A DNA stretch of 40,132 nucleotides from an uncultured Clostridia bacterium (GTDB taxonomy: Bacteria; Bacillota; Clostridia; Christensenellales; UBA1242): positions 1 to 40,132 of the forward strand of contig CALWTN010000034.1 of assembly GCA_944384475.1 (NCBI GenBank). The letters run 5' to 3'. This document shows positions 1 to 9,300 of this stretch, in pieces. The position numbers and the translations under genes were made by a program. A model generated the notes under the pieces. That model was not told the origin of the DNA, did no database searches, and worked only from the letters and a program-made list of their open reading frames with translations. The stretch's first letter is position 1, and each line of letters begins with the position of its first letter.

Positions 1-1207
1 TTTCAAACCCCAAACCAGGATTAATTGTGATTAAAATTTCATCACCAACATTTGCAGTTTCTTTTGATAAATTGATACTGCCTTCTCCTGTAATTGATTG
101 TTGAATGTTGTAATTAATTAATTGATATACTGCATTAAATGTTGTGTTCGATGATATTTGATAAGGGAATGTAACTGATTCACCATTAACTTCCCAACCT
201 GTAATTAGATAGCCTTCTTTTGTATAATCAGGTTTTTCAATAACTTTATCTTCTTCTATTTGATATTCATCTAAAGTTTCATTATTTAAAATAAACTTTA
301 TATTAAACATCCCATTTTTATAAATTACAATGTCAAAAACTTTTGTAATAGAATTGTCTTCAAAGAAAACTTTTAAATAATAATGATTTTCACCTGCATT
401 TATTGTTATATTTGTTTTATCAAGCTTTGTTGATAAATTTTCATCGGCAAAGATTTCAAAAATACCTTCTTTATCATTTATCTTTACAATTTTAGTAAAA
501 TCTATATAGGTTGTATCAGCAGAAACATTAGTAAAATACATATCTTCAATTTTTTCAAAGTTCTCAATAGAAATTGAAGTACCCACAATTCTAATGGTGA
601 AATTTATATTTAAAGATTCGTAATTAGGCTTACTTATAATTGCTTCAATAATATAAGTACCCGGTTCAATTAAAGAATAACTGGCTTGATTTTCAATAAT
701 ACCCTCAATGTTATAAGAAACAGAAGCTCCTTCTGGTAAATTTGTGACAGGGAAAAACCATCCTTTAGTATTGAATTCTACAATTTGGTCAGAATAAACT
801 AAATTATCAATTTCACTTGGAGAAAATTCTGCCTCAACTATTGTTATGTAAAAAGCTTTAGAAAAATTTTCATAAGTTAGAGTAATTTGGTGATTTTCTC
901 CTACAATATTAAATTTCTCTTTATCCTCCTGTGAAATATATGTATCGTTGAGAGTTATTTCTTTTTCACTATCATCATCATAAAAAACATAAACTTTAGC
1001 ATTTAAATAATTTTCATTGTACCTAAATACATTTTGCTCTAGTTTTAAATCAGATATTTTAACTTCATCCTTAATTAATAAAAGTGGCAATGCTATTGCA
1101 ATTCCGATAAGTACAAGTAAAAGTAACAATAATATTAATAACAATGCTTTTTTCTTTTTATGTGATGATTTAGGTTGATCTTCGTTTATATATTCAACAT
1201 TTTCCAT
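1..1207 (-). CDS. Membrane-anchored surface protein with InlB/Flg_new-type repeat (5' part)
   Basis: This open frame starts at ATG 1207-1205 and runs off the left edge, giving about 402 codons. The start follows a purine-rich GGGAGGGAG ribosome site. A short Lys/His-rich cytoplasmic segment (about 20 residues, with a KKKKK-like run) precedes one Leu/Ile-rich membrane segment at about residues 22-40. The rest reads as an extracellular beta-rich chain. Near the window edge the motif GWEVNGESVTFPYQIS followed by TFNAVYQ matches the Listeria-Bacteroides (InlB B, Flg_new) repeat family found in adhesins and other surface proteins. The N-in, C-out anchor is inferred. Function is unknown beyond a cell-surface role, and the C-terminus lies outside the window. 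Confidence 0.8.
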   Translation of the reverse strand, partial: MENVEYINEDQPKSSHKKKKALLLILLLLLLVLIGIAIALPLLLIKDEVKISDLKLEQNVFRYNENYLNAKVYVFYDDDSEKEITLNDTYISQEDKEKFNIVGENHQITLTYENFSKAFYITIVEAEFSPSEIDNLVYSDQIVEFNTKGWFFPVTNLPEGASVSYNIEGIIENQASYSLIEPGTYIIEAIISKPNYESLNINFTIRIVGTSISIENFEKIEDMYFTNVSADTTYIDFTKIVKINDKEGIFEIFADENLSTKLDKTNITINAGENHYYLKVFFEDNSITKVFDIVIYKNGMFNIKFILNNETLDEYQIEEDKVIEKPDYTKEGYLITGWEVNGESVTFPYQISSNTTFNAVYQLINYNIQQSITGEGSINLSKETANVGDEILITINPGLGFE

Positions 1208-1238
1208 GAATCTCCCTCCCATAAAACTCTATATCTTT

Positions 1239-1278
1239 AGTATAACTAAATCTTAAAAAATTTTCAAAAATTTGTCAA
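1239..1278 (-). promoter_or_regulatory. Promoter(s) of the left-edge surface protein gene
   Basis: Two overlapping sigma-A type promoters can be read on the minus strand. One is TTGAAA (1262-1267), 17 bp, TATACT (1239-1244). The other is TTGACA (1273-1278), 17 bp, TAAGAT (1250-1255). Either would give a short leader before the start at 1207. Confidence 0.55.
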
Positions 1279-1344
1279 ACATTTTAATTAACATTAAATT
1301 TAGATAAAGGAAAAATTAATAAAAAAACGCATAATTTTTAGTAA

Positions 1345-1620
1345 TTAAACGTTTTTTTGCTTCTTTTTGTTTTTTGGCAAATTAACCTCGCAGTATCCCT
1401 GTTTAACTTGACACAACGGGCACTCGTCCCAAGCTTTTTTATCAAAACTCACATATCAGCATGCAGGGCAAATCCATTCGACCTCTTTAGCTTTTTTATA
1501 TAAATTTTTATTTTTCATTTGACTGTACAACTCTTTAAAAATTTTTGCATGTCTAATTTCGACATCTCTTATCATATGAAATACATTTGCAATTTCTTCA
1601 AATCCTTCTTCTACGAGCAA
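1345..1620 (-). pseudogene. Rubrerythrin remnant (C-terminal half with in-frame stop)
   Basis: Reading the minus strand from about 1620, the frame encodes EEGFEEIANVFHMIRDVEIRHAKIF, split here as EEGFEEIANVFHMI and RDVEIRHAKIF. This matches the second helix pair (E..H) of the rubrerythrin diiron domain. It continues into a rubredoxin-like tail, EWICPAC-stop-YVSFDKKAWDECPLC, ending with TAA at 1345-1347. The TGA at 1456-1458 replaces the Gly expected after CPAC. The N-terminal half of the family, with the first pair of metal ligands, is absent: homology begins right after the terminator of the upstream gene. Both defects indicate a decayed gene. The family reduces peroxide in anaerobes. Confidence 0.75.
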
Positions 1621-1623
1621 CAA

Positions 1624-1646
1624 AAAAACACCGCTTGGTGTTTTTT
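1624..1646 (-). terminator. Terminator after the PH-domain gene
   Basis: On the minus strand, AACACC-AAGC-GGTGTT is followed by a T-run directly after the stop of the gene at 1647-2303. The rubrerythrin remnant begins immediately past this T-run. Confidence 0.75.
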
Positions 1647-2303
1647 TTATTTCTTTTTGTCTTCTGCTTGATATTTTGTTGAAAAGCCTTCGTTGATTTT
1701 TGGACGCAACTGGTTTGGATAGTGCACATCGCTTTTGATATCGTTGACAATTTTTTGAAGTTTGGTTGTGATGTTGTATGGATCGCTGATGTCCCAAAGC
1801 ACAACCGAACTGGACGGCGTGCGAATGTAAATATCCCCCACTTTAAACCATTTGTCGCTCAGCCCAACTTTAAGGTTCACACTTTGAATATCTACATAGT
1901 ATATGTTGCGCATGTCAATTCCAATCACGCCGCTGCGCACAATGATTCTGGTGTTTGTGAATACATACTCAATGTTTTTTTGCTGGATGGACGATGTAAC
2001 CATGCTCGCAATCCACATCCAAACAGGCGTCAAATGCAGCAGCAAGAAAAGGCAGATGATCAACGTGAAATACCAAGGCAACTGCCCAAAAATATTAAAA
2101 CCAAACATACAACCCAAAAACGCACCATCAAAAATAATCCAAATAAGCGCAAAAGGCATCATCCTAAAAACTTGCCCCCAAATATATGCCTTGCGATTTG
2201 GTTTGCCTCGCCACAAAATTTGTTCGTCCTTGGCAAGGGTGTCTTCAATCGTGGTTGCCTTCATGCCGTCATTTTTAAAATAATTTTCATCAAATTTTGC
2301 CAT
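1647..2303 (-). CDS. PH-domain (bPH2, YdbT-like) membrane protein
   Basis: The product is 218 aa. An N-terminal stretch with DEQILWRGKPNRKAY (about residues 26-40) is the typical entry to bacterial PH-domain (bPH2/YdbT) proteins. Two hydrophobic segments follow (about residues 45-70 and 78-105), then a PH-like beta domain containing YVFTNTRIIVRSGVIGIDM and YYVDIQSVNLKVGL. The membrane hairpin plus cytosolic PH domain is the family layout; molecular roles in this family are mostly undefined. It is followed by its own terminator. The start ATG at 2303 follows an A-rich region with a GGAA-type ribosome site. Confidence 0.8.
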   Translation of the reverse strand: MAKFDENYFKNDGMKATTIEDTLAKDEQILWRGKPNRKAYIWGQVFRMMPFALIWIIFDGAFLGCMFGFNIFGQLPWYFTLIICLFLLLHLTPVWMWIASMVTSSIQQKNIEYVFTNTRIIVRSGVIGIDMRNIYYVDIQSVNLKVGLSDKWFKVGDIYIRTPSSSVVLWDISDPYNITTKLQKIVNDIKSDVHYPNQLRPKINEGFSTKYQAEDKKK

Positions 2304-2361
2304 TTTTTTATTCCTTTTTATAATTTTATCACATAAAAAAGAAAAACCAAATTATTTTGGT

Positions 2362-2856
2362 TTACCTTACAAAGGTATTTTTCTTTTTTAATTGACATTC
2401 AACTTGAGCTGTTGCACGCTCCTCTGGCAAAATTCCGTTCAAATTGTCAACCTCCTGCTGCACCAATCCAGACAGCTTGCCCGAAAGCCAAACTTTTTCT
2501 TGGCTGCCGTTTGCATCTTGATAAGACACCGCAATTTCATACGCTCGGTCAACCTTATACATCATCTTCGGTCTGCAAGCGTTATCCTCCCAATAGTCCA
2601 TCTCTTCTTTTTTTAAAACTATCTTAGGATTAAACATGCAAAAAATTTCCCCGCCTATATGCTTCGCAAGTGCAATTATTCTTACACTTTCTCCAATTTG
2701 ATTGGCAGAAAGCGAGCAGCATATTCTGCCTTCGCTCCAACAAGCACGCAAGGTGTCCGCCAAATCTTTTGCTATAATTAAGCAACGCTCATCGCTGCCA
2801 GCTTGAACGGTAGGTTTTTTTAGCATTTTATTTTCTTGAACAATTTCTCTAATCAT
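2362..2856 (-). CDS. Peptide-deformylase-like protein lacking metal-binding histidines
   Basis: The product is 164 aa, close to the usual peptide deformylase length. The three family motifs can be aligned. Motif 1 (GxGLAAxQ) appears as CSLSANQIG. Motif 2 (EGCLS) appears as EDNACRPK, keeping one Cys. Motif 3 (HExDH) appears as QQEVDNLNGIL, so both metal-binding histidines are replaced by Gln and Asn while the Glu is kept. The fold, including the QDANG turn seen in true enzymes, seems preserved. Deformylases remove the formyl group from nascent proteins using Fe/Zn bound by that Cys and the two His, so this protein is unlikely to be an active enzyme. It is either a pseudoenzyme or a relative with another role; a catalytic paralogue should exist elsewhere. 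Confidence 0.65.
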   Translation of the reverse strand: MIREIVQENKMLKKPTVQAGSDERCLIIAKDLADTLRACWSEGRICCSLSANQIGESVRIIALAKHIGGEIFCMFNPKIVLKKEEMDYWEDNACRPKMMYKVDRAYEIAVSYQDANGSQEKVWLSGKLSGLVQQEVDNLNGILPEERATAQVECQLKKKNTFVR

Positions 2857-2886
2857 GCAGATATATTATGCTGCATTTTATTGATA

Positions 2887-2911
2887 TATGAAAAAAAATC
2901 GGTTGCCCGAT
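2887..2911 (-). terminator. Terminator after the small membrane protein gene
   Basis: On the minus strand, AAAATCGG and CCGATTTT flank a short loop and are followed by a few T residues, just past the stop of the gene ending at 2914. Confidence 0.6.
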
Positions 2912-2913
2912 TT

Positions 2914-3396
2914 TTATTCTTCATCCTCAGCCTCTTGCTGCTCTTCCGCTTGATCCTCTGTCGATTTTTTAGCAGCTTTTTTTGCTTTCGCTTTCTCTTC
3001 GATTTCAACAATTTTATTTGCCCATTTGCCCACAACCGGTGCATCTTTTTTGAGGCAGATAAACACAAGCGCCACAATTTCCAAAACAAAAAGTATAATC
3101 AAAAGCAAAACTTGTATGAAAATGTATGCCATTTGTGCATCCACGCTGCCGCCAAGCGTTATTATGATATAGAATAAGAAATCAAAAAACAGTCTTACAA
3201 TCGCAACCGCACCTAAAATAATATATGGTTGCAGTGTTTTTGACGCAGCAGTTTTATCTTTAAACCCAAACATTGCGATCAAGAAAGGCACGATGCCCAT
3301 CAATATGCTGCAAAACGTCCCTATGGTTGGAATGGCAAAAAGCATCACGCAAACAAATGAAAACGCAATAAGGAATATAAGCCTTGATTTATTCAT
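2914..3396 (-). CDS. Small membrane protein with acidic/Lys-rich tail
   Basis: The product is 160 aa of unknown function. It has three to four hydrophobic segments (about residues 5-45, 55-80 and 90-115). A charged tail follows, first Lys/Ala-rich (KAKAKKAAKK) and then almost entirely Glu/Asp/Gln (about residues 145-160). The start at ATG 3396 follows a GGTGA-type ribosome site. I recognise no family; the tail suggests a cytosolic, possibly interaction-prone, C-terminus. It has its own terminator, and the genes either side run the same way. Confidence 0.7.
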   Translation of the reverse strand: MNKSRLIFLIAFSFVCVMLFAIPTIGTFCSILMGIVPFLIAMFGFKDKTAASKTLQPYIILGAVAIVRLFFDFLFYIIITLGGSVDAQMAYIFIQVLLLIILFVLEIVALVFICLKKDAPVVGKWANKIVEIEEKAKAKKAAKKSTEDQAEEQQEAEDEE

Positions 3397-3470
3397 ATTT
3401 CACCTCACATATTTATTATAGCAAAATTATTAAACGATGTCAAATATATATGCTTTTAAATGCGCATTTG

Positions 3471-4892
3471 TTAATTGCCCAAAATCTCGCTTCTATCTTG
3501 ATACGACCTATGCAAAAGTTTGTTGCCGTAAGTGTGCAAAAATTCGGAATACAACTGTTTGATTAACGGGTTTTCGTGGCACAATCTTACTTTTGAGGCT
3601 TTGTCGATGTTATAAATCGATTGGCTTCTGAGTTTTCTAATCTCCTCATAAGGCGTCACAAGGTTTTTAGGTTGACCTCCGCCGCCCAAGCACCCGCCAA
3701 GACACGCCATAACCTCTATAAAATGATATTTTTTGCCTTTATCAATATCGTTTAACAATTTTCGCACGTTGACAAGCCCAGAGACCACGGCAACTTTGAT
3801 TTTTTTCCTCCCTATCGCAACCGTGCTTTCAACAAATCCATCCAAACTTCGCACATTTTTAAACTCTATCCTTTCCAAATTTTTGCCAGTGATAAAATAA
3901 TGTGCCGTTCGGAGTGCTGCCTCCATCACTCCGCCCGAAGTCCCAAAAATCATGCCAGCGCCACTTCCAGCGCCAAAAATGCTGTCGAACTCACCCTCTT
4001 CAAGTGATGAAAAGTTGATTTTTTCCTCTCTCATCCAGTCAGCCAACTCTCGCACAGGCAACGCAAAATCATAATCAAAAAGTTGAGCCTCCGCTTTTTT
4101 AGCGGTGCAAGGAGTTATCGCAACCACAACAATTTTTTGACTGTCTATGTTCATTTTTTCCGCCCAATATGTTTTAATCATGCTTGTAAGCATAGCGATC
4201 GGGCTTTTGCATGTCGAAAGGAGGTGCAGTTTTTCAGGATAAAAGATTTCTGCAAACTTAACCCAAGCCGGGCAACAACTTGTAAACATTGGCAAGTTTT
4301 TTCTGCTTTCAAGCCTTTGCACAAGCTCATTCGCCTCTTCCATAATTGTTAAATCTGCGCCAAAATTGGTGTCAAAAACATAGTTTGCGCCCAGTTTTCT
4401 GAGTGCTGAAACCATTTTTCCAGTGCATATCTCGCCACGCTCTCCGCCAAACTCTTCTGCAAGCGCAACTCGTGCTGATGGAGCGGTTTGAAAAACAAAC
4501 ACTTTGTCTTGATTTTTCATCATGTTTTTTAGGATGTGATAGTCTTTTTTATAGCCTATCGCACCACTCGGGCAAGCGATACTGCACTGTCCGCAATCAA
4601 CGCAAACGGTTTTGCACTTGCATTTTTGTATGTCATAATGCCCATACACGCCCTGCTTAAACCTGCAAACCGATTTGCAGTTGCCACACTTGACACATTT
4701 GCTCTCATCACGAGCGATTGAAGGGTTGTCGTCATCGACTTCTATATAAACGGCCTCTTCTCTGAGCGCCTTTTCGGCTTTTTCAAAGAACTCTTTTTTT
4801 ACCCCACAAACAGGGCAAACCCAATCCTCTGGCAAGCTTTCAAAATCGCCCTCAAAAACATATCCGCAAACTTGACAAACATATTTCGCCAT
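3471..4892 (-). CDS. Rubredoxin-fused [FeFe] hydrogenase
   Basis: The product is 473 aa. The start is ATG 4892, because AGGTGG lies 7 nt upstream and the rubredoxin domain begins at once; an in-frame codon at 4976 would add 28 residues with no homology. Residues 1-40 form a rubredoxin domain (Cys 6, 9, 26, 29: YVCQVCGY...WVCPVCG). Residues 60-110 hold two 4Fe-4S clusters (C66, C69, C72, C76; C97, C100, C103, C107). The H-cluster motifs are all present: TSCCPAW (204-210), TPCTAKKAE (C262) and EVMACLGGC (C397, C401), ending GGGGQP. These bind the catalytic diiron centre that interconverts protons and H2. Two differences from Clostridium pasteurianus CpI: the L2 motif has Thr where CpI has Met (MPC), and L3 has Leu where CpI has Pro. 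Maturases HydEFG must be encoded elsewhere. The electron partner is not shown by the sequence; the rubredoxin suggests a one-electron donor or acceptor. Confidence 0.9.
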   Translation of the reverse strand: MAKYVCQVCGYVFEGDFESLPEDWVCPVCGVKKEFFEKAEKALREEAVYIEVDDDNPSIARDESKCVKCGNCKSVCRFKQGVYGHYDIQKCKCKTVCVDCGQCSIACPSGAIGYKKDYHILKNMMKNQDKVFVFQTAPSARVALAEEFGGERGEICTGKMVSALRKLGANYVFDTNFGADLTIMEEANELVQRLESRKNLPMFTSCCPAWVKFAEIFYPEKLHLLSTCKSPIAMLTSMIKTYWAEKMNIDSQKIVVVAITPCTAKKAEAQLFDYDFALPVRELADWMREEKINFSSLEEGEFDSIFGAGSGAGMIFGTSGGVMEAALRTAHYFITGKNLERIEFKNVRSLDGFVESTVAIGRKKIKVAVVSGLVNVRKLLNDIDKGKKYHFIEVMACLGGCLGGGGQPKNLVTPYEEIRKLRSQSIYNIDKASKVRLCHENPLIKQLYSEFLHTYGNKLLHRSYQDRSEILGN

Positions 4893-4923
4893 AAAAAACC
4901 ACCTTTTACAGCAAAATTTTACA

Positions 4924-6003
4924 TTATTTATCGTTTTTTTCAAAATGTTTAGCAAAAAATTTTTGATTATAAACAACTGACGGATGTTTTGCGTTCAAAC
5001 TTTTTGAAACAAGATGATATTTATACGAATTTTCGTAATCTCCCTTTTTGTAATAGGCCAAACAAAGTTGCAAAGCTGGGATTATATCATGCATATCTTT
5101 TTCTATAAATGCCCCACTGTTGTAATTAGGTGGAGATGCAAGCGCCTGTTTATACCAAAATATAGCCTCATCAAGACAATTTTTTTGAAGAAATATCTCG
5201 CCTATCCTGCACATCGCCTCACTTCTCGGCGTGGAGAAAACAAAACTTTTTAGCAAACTTTCAAGCGCTTCGTCCGTTTTGCCCAACGCTTGATAACAAC
5301 TGGATAGATCTATGCATGCTTGAACCTTGTTCTCCACCCACCCATCAGGCCTCTTTAAAAATTTTTTTAGTTGGCATATTGCGCTTTTGTAAAATGCGTT
5401 AAACATCAATTCTCTTGCATAATAAAACTGTTGTCTCGGCGAAAAAATAACTTTATTTTTAATCATTTTCCTATAAATTTTCAAATTTCTGCCCGCAGGA
5501 GTAGGTTTAACCTTTTCATGATAGATGTTTATGTCCACATACTCCACTCTGCCACTCGGCACGATCACTTCGTGAATTGCATCCACCCACTTAAAATTTT
5601 TGCTCGCCAAAAACACTCTCTCACGAGCATATTTAAAAATTGGAGTCATGTCATGCTCGTGAGTAAGCACATATTGAAACATATATATGTCCGCAGGATC
5701 TTTTGTCTGTTTAAGTTTGTTTATTTTTTCTATGTCCTCTGGCAATATTACATCATCGGCATCAAGCCACATCACAAGATCACAAGACGCCTTTGAAAAA
5801 GAATAATTGCGCGCCGCCGAAAAATCAAAATTCCATTTAAAATCAAAAACTTTATCGGTGTAAGACAAAGCGATCTTTTTTGTGTCGTCTTTTGAGCCCG
5901 TGTCAACGATAACAATCTCTTCTGCAAACTGCCCGACACAATCAAGGCATCGTGCTAAAACTTGTTGCTCGTCTTTAACAATCATGCAAACTGATAGGTT
6001 CAT
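4924..6003 (-). CDS. Family 2 glycosyltransferase with TPR tail
   Basis: The product is 359 aa. The N-terminus is a GT-A domain typical of GT2 enzymes: MNLSVCMIVKDEQQVLARCL at the start, VIVDTGSKDDT for nucleotide-sugar binding, and the metal-binding WLDADD at about residue 80. From about residue 215 the chain becomes helical with TPR-like pairs, for example ACIDLSSCYQALGKTDEALES and AMCRIGEIFLQKNCLDEAIFWYKQAL (read in pieces). This architecture is common in Firmicute peptide and cell-surface glycosyltransferases (SunS-like). The substrate cannot be told. The start is ATG 6003 behind CGGAGAG. It lies 31 bp upstream of the hydrogenase in the same direction, so the two may be co-transcribed, though no functional link is obvious. 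Confidence 0.85.
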   Translation of the reverse strand: MNLSVCMIVKDEQQVLARCLDCVGQFAEEIVIVDTGSKDDTKKIALSYTDKVFDFKWNFDFSAARNYSFSKASCDLVMWLDADDVILPEDIEKINKLKQTKDPADIYMFQYVLTHEHDMTPIFKYARERVFLASKNFKWVDAIHEVIVPSGRVEYVDINIYHEKVKPTPAGRNLKIYRKMIKNKVIFSPRQQFYYARELMFNAFYKSAICQLKKFLKRPDGWVENKVQACIDLSSCYQALGKTDEALESLLKSFVFSTPRSEAMCRIGEIFLQKNCLDEAIFWYKQALASPPNYNSGAFIEKDMHDIIPALQLCLAYYKKGDYENSYKYHLVSKSLNAKHPSVVYNQKFFAKHFEKNDK

Positions 6004-6337
6004 AATCTCTCCGAAAAATAAAAATCAAATATAATGTATTCAAATTAATCAAAGAGCGTTAATTAAAATTGCCTATAATTTTTTAATAATTATTAAATTT
6101 TTTATTATTTTTTTCAATTTTTTTAAAAAAAACATATTTTTTTATTAAAATAATCATTTATTTGCTTTTATTTTAGCCCGAAAAAATATTTTATTATGTT
6201 AATTATTAAAATACAAAGTAAATTGTAAATAAAAACATTATATAAATATAATATATATTAATACATAAATTATTTTGTTTTTGCAAAAAATTATGGTAGA
6301 ATATTTTTGTCAAAAAAAGACAAAAGAGGTAAAAAGC
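6004..6337. other. Very AT-rich divergent intergenic region
   Basis: These 334 bp between two divergently oriented genes are almost entirely A and T, with repeated A- and T-tracts that would favour DNA bending. I see no ORF, RNA gene or clear repeat in it apart from the promoter of the rightward gene. No convincing promoter for the leftward glycosyltransferase was found. Confidence 0.7.
6275..6302 (+). promoter_or_regulatory. Extended -10 promoter of the giant surface protein gene
   Basis: TTGTTT (6275-6280), a 16 bp spacer and TAGAAT (6297-6302) preceded by TG one base upstream (extended -10, TGGTAGAAT). This predicts a start near 6309 and a leader of about 29 nt that contains the AGAGGT ribosome site. 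Confidence 0.45.
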
Positions 6338-9300
6338 ATGAACAAAATAAAAAAGATTTTTAGTTGTTTGGTTTTAGGCACAGCCGCAACGGCCATGGGC
6401 GTTTGTGGCATGTTCCTCGGCGGGCAAACGCAAACTCTTTCCGCCTCAGTAACCGAAGAAGAGATTGTAAACTCTCTTCCAAACTTTTTCGACCAATCTT
6501 TGCTAAGCAAAAACTATTTCTTTGACAGTGAAGATTTGCACTTAAAGTTTAACTACAACATCGAAAGTGGAGACAATCGTTCTACCTTGCAGGCTGATGA
6601 ACCTGAATCAGGTGATGAAGAGCAACCTACCACAAAGCCTTACATCTTTAAGTTTTATCCAAACGCTGAAAACACCAACAACTATTATTTCTTTGACATT
6701 CAAAGCATAACTTTTTACATAAATGATACAAGGCTGAATATAGCCTCTGAAGACTTAAATAAATTAATCACAACCTCAACCGCTCAAACCAAAATGACAA
6801 ATGAGGATTTCTATCCAGAAATTTTAGATTTCAAAGTTGCCTACGACGCCGCAGCTCAATCGCCGAGCGTTAAGCATGCAACAGTAACTTCAAATACAAA
6901 TGATCAAGGCAATACAACCTTTTCATTAACGCCTGCCGTGCTGACGATCAACCAAACTGGCGTGCTGAGAATGGATGTTCAATACAATCTTTACAACACA
7001 ACGCTCATTCCCGGTTCGGGAGATGACTTCACCGAAAGCGCTGAGGTTTTGACTAATCAGCCTTTCTCTTACACCTGCTTCTTATTGCAAACAAGCGAGT
7101 ATTTTGAAAATGCCGAACAAGATTCACCAAGCCTTTCCTACGGCAACTTTACAAGGACGCCAAGCGAATCTTCTGCACATAGATACAATTATTTTTACAA
7201 TTATTCTTCACAGGCTTTGCCTTACATAACCTATGATGCAAACAAGGTTAGATTGACTGTAACAAAATATTTTAACAACGAAACTCAAAGTCAAACGCTC
7301 GTTTACAACCCAGAATCCAAAACCGTAAACGCACCTGACTTTGCCTCAGCAACAAAAGTGGACGCCGAGAACGACCAGATCACCCTTTATTTTAACGATG
7401 TTGGGCAATACAATTTCAGCTTTGATTTAATTTACACCACAAACCCAAGTGACGGCGTATACAATATCTACGATTTGGAAAAAACTGTGCCTGATCAAAA
7501 GGCATACCTCTTTGGCTCACAGCTTTTCTTCACTGACTACTCATCCAATCAATACAAAGAGTTTAAAATTATAGACCAAAACCAAAGCGTTTCTCATGGC
7601 GCTGATGTGACTTATCTTAAAGACCAGCCGCCATTGGGGGTTGATTTCAAAGACTCATTGCTAAATTACGAGCCGGTTTCAACCGATCAAACCCCGCTTA
7701 AGTTTACAAGCAACCTCACCCAACTAGCAAGCACTGGTGATGGCGCAAAAACAATCACCGTTTGGACATTGGGCAAGGATGAAGATGGCAACGACACATG
7801 GAACTCCACAAACATTAACGACATAACCGCAACCTTCAACACGTCTGGCACTTATTTTGTGGAACTTACTTACGACTTTGCTAGCTACACTGACAACACT
7901 GGTGCAATCAATTCAACCAACGACAATCAGCATTTCACTCAGTATTTTTACTTTAAAATAGATAAAACTGCGCCAACATTTACAATGGCATACCTTGACG
8001 AAGAAGACCAATCTTCTTGGAAAACATTGTATTCAAAAGAATATACAAATTCATCACAAGTGAAACTTAGCTATGCAGATTTTGAAAATCCTTTCCACTC
8101 TCCTGTTACTTTTGAATACGAAAAAATTGATTTCACTAACAACAATTTACTTACATCAGCAAGCATTTCTTTCAACGATAGCGGCGAATATTTCTTTGAA
8201 GATGAAGGAATTTACACCATCAAAGTTTACTACGGCAAACAAGGCACTGCCAACGACCCTAGCACCGCAATGTTCACCATCGATAGGCAAGACATACAAA
8301 ATCTTGCTGCCCATGCGGTTGAACAAGCCTCCAACAATCAATACAAAGTCAGCAGCCTAGTTTCCAACGCCACAAATCAATCGTTTGTGTTCTCTTGGAA
8401 AAACCAAAAGGACAGCGGAGCTAAGACATTTGGTAAGTATAAATATTACGCACTGGAATACAACGATTACTACACAGGCGCAACCAATTTGCATTCATTA
8501 ATCACCGCTCTTTTAAACAACGAAAACATGCTGGCAACTGATGCAAAACTAAACTTTTCGTCAACGTCAAACTCATGGATAGATTATGCCAACACAGAGC
8601 ATTTAATTAACGGCAACGGGCTTATCTCATCCACGTATGTGAGATCTGACGCAGGACTTTACATATTCCAAATTTATGATGAAGCTGGCAACAGCGCTGT
8701 GCAAATTCTGCTTTTAGACAACAGCAAACCATACTTTGTTTTGCTGACGGCTGACGGCTACTCGCTGATAACCTCCAACCACACTTTAACAACTGATGCA
8801 ACTTTGGTTTGGGGCGATTACAAAGGCATTCAAATCGACTTTGGCAACACAAACAACACTTTCAACGATGTCGTTTATCAAAACAAATATGACAAAGTCG
8901 ATGAGGATATTAAAGCAGCCTTGCAGCAATTTGCTTCCTCAATAAAAACTTATGCAAACATCGGCTATGGCAAAAACGGAAGTTACTATCGCAGTGAAAT
9001 CAACAGCCAATTCGCTTTTAAAGATAAATCTTCAGAAAACTACACTTTACAAACGGGCAATCAAAAGCAAATTCAGTTTTCTTATTCTGTGCATTACACA
9101 ACCGATGGGCAAGGCAAAACAACATTCTATTTTTCAACAACAACCGAAAACTACTACATAAACGTTGAAACTGGCGTTATACGTGAAGCTGAATCTGGAG
9201 CTTATATTGACGGATTGCCTTTGCAAGATGCTCAAGTTTACATGCTGAACGCTCAGGGCAAAAATCAATATTATTACGGCTTGCCAAATTCTCTCACTTT

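Noticed and set aside
1456..1458. TGA in the rubrerythrin frame read as a sign of UGA-to-glycine recoding
   Set aside because: recR, argS, pgk, rplI and prmC all end in TGA at the expected place, and the rubrerythrin gene also lacks its N-terminal half, so decay explains it.
4893..4976. Longer N-terminus for the hydrogenase starting at 4976
   Set aside because: The extra 28 residues have no homology, overlap the neighbouring gene, and the AGGTGG site fits the start at 4892.
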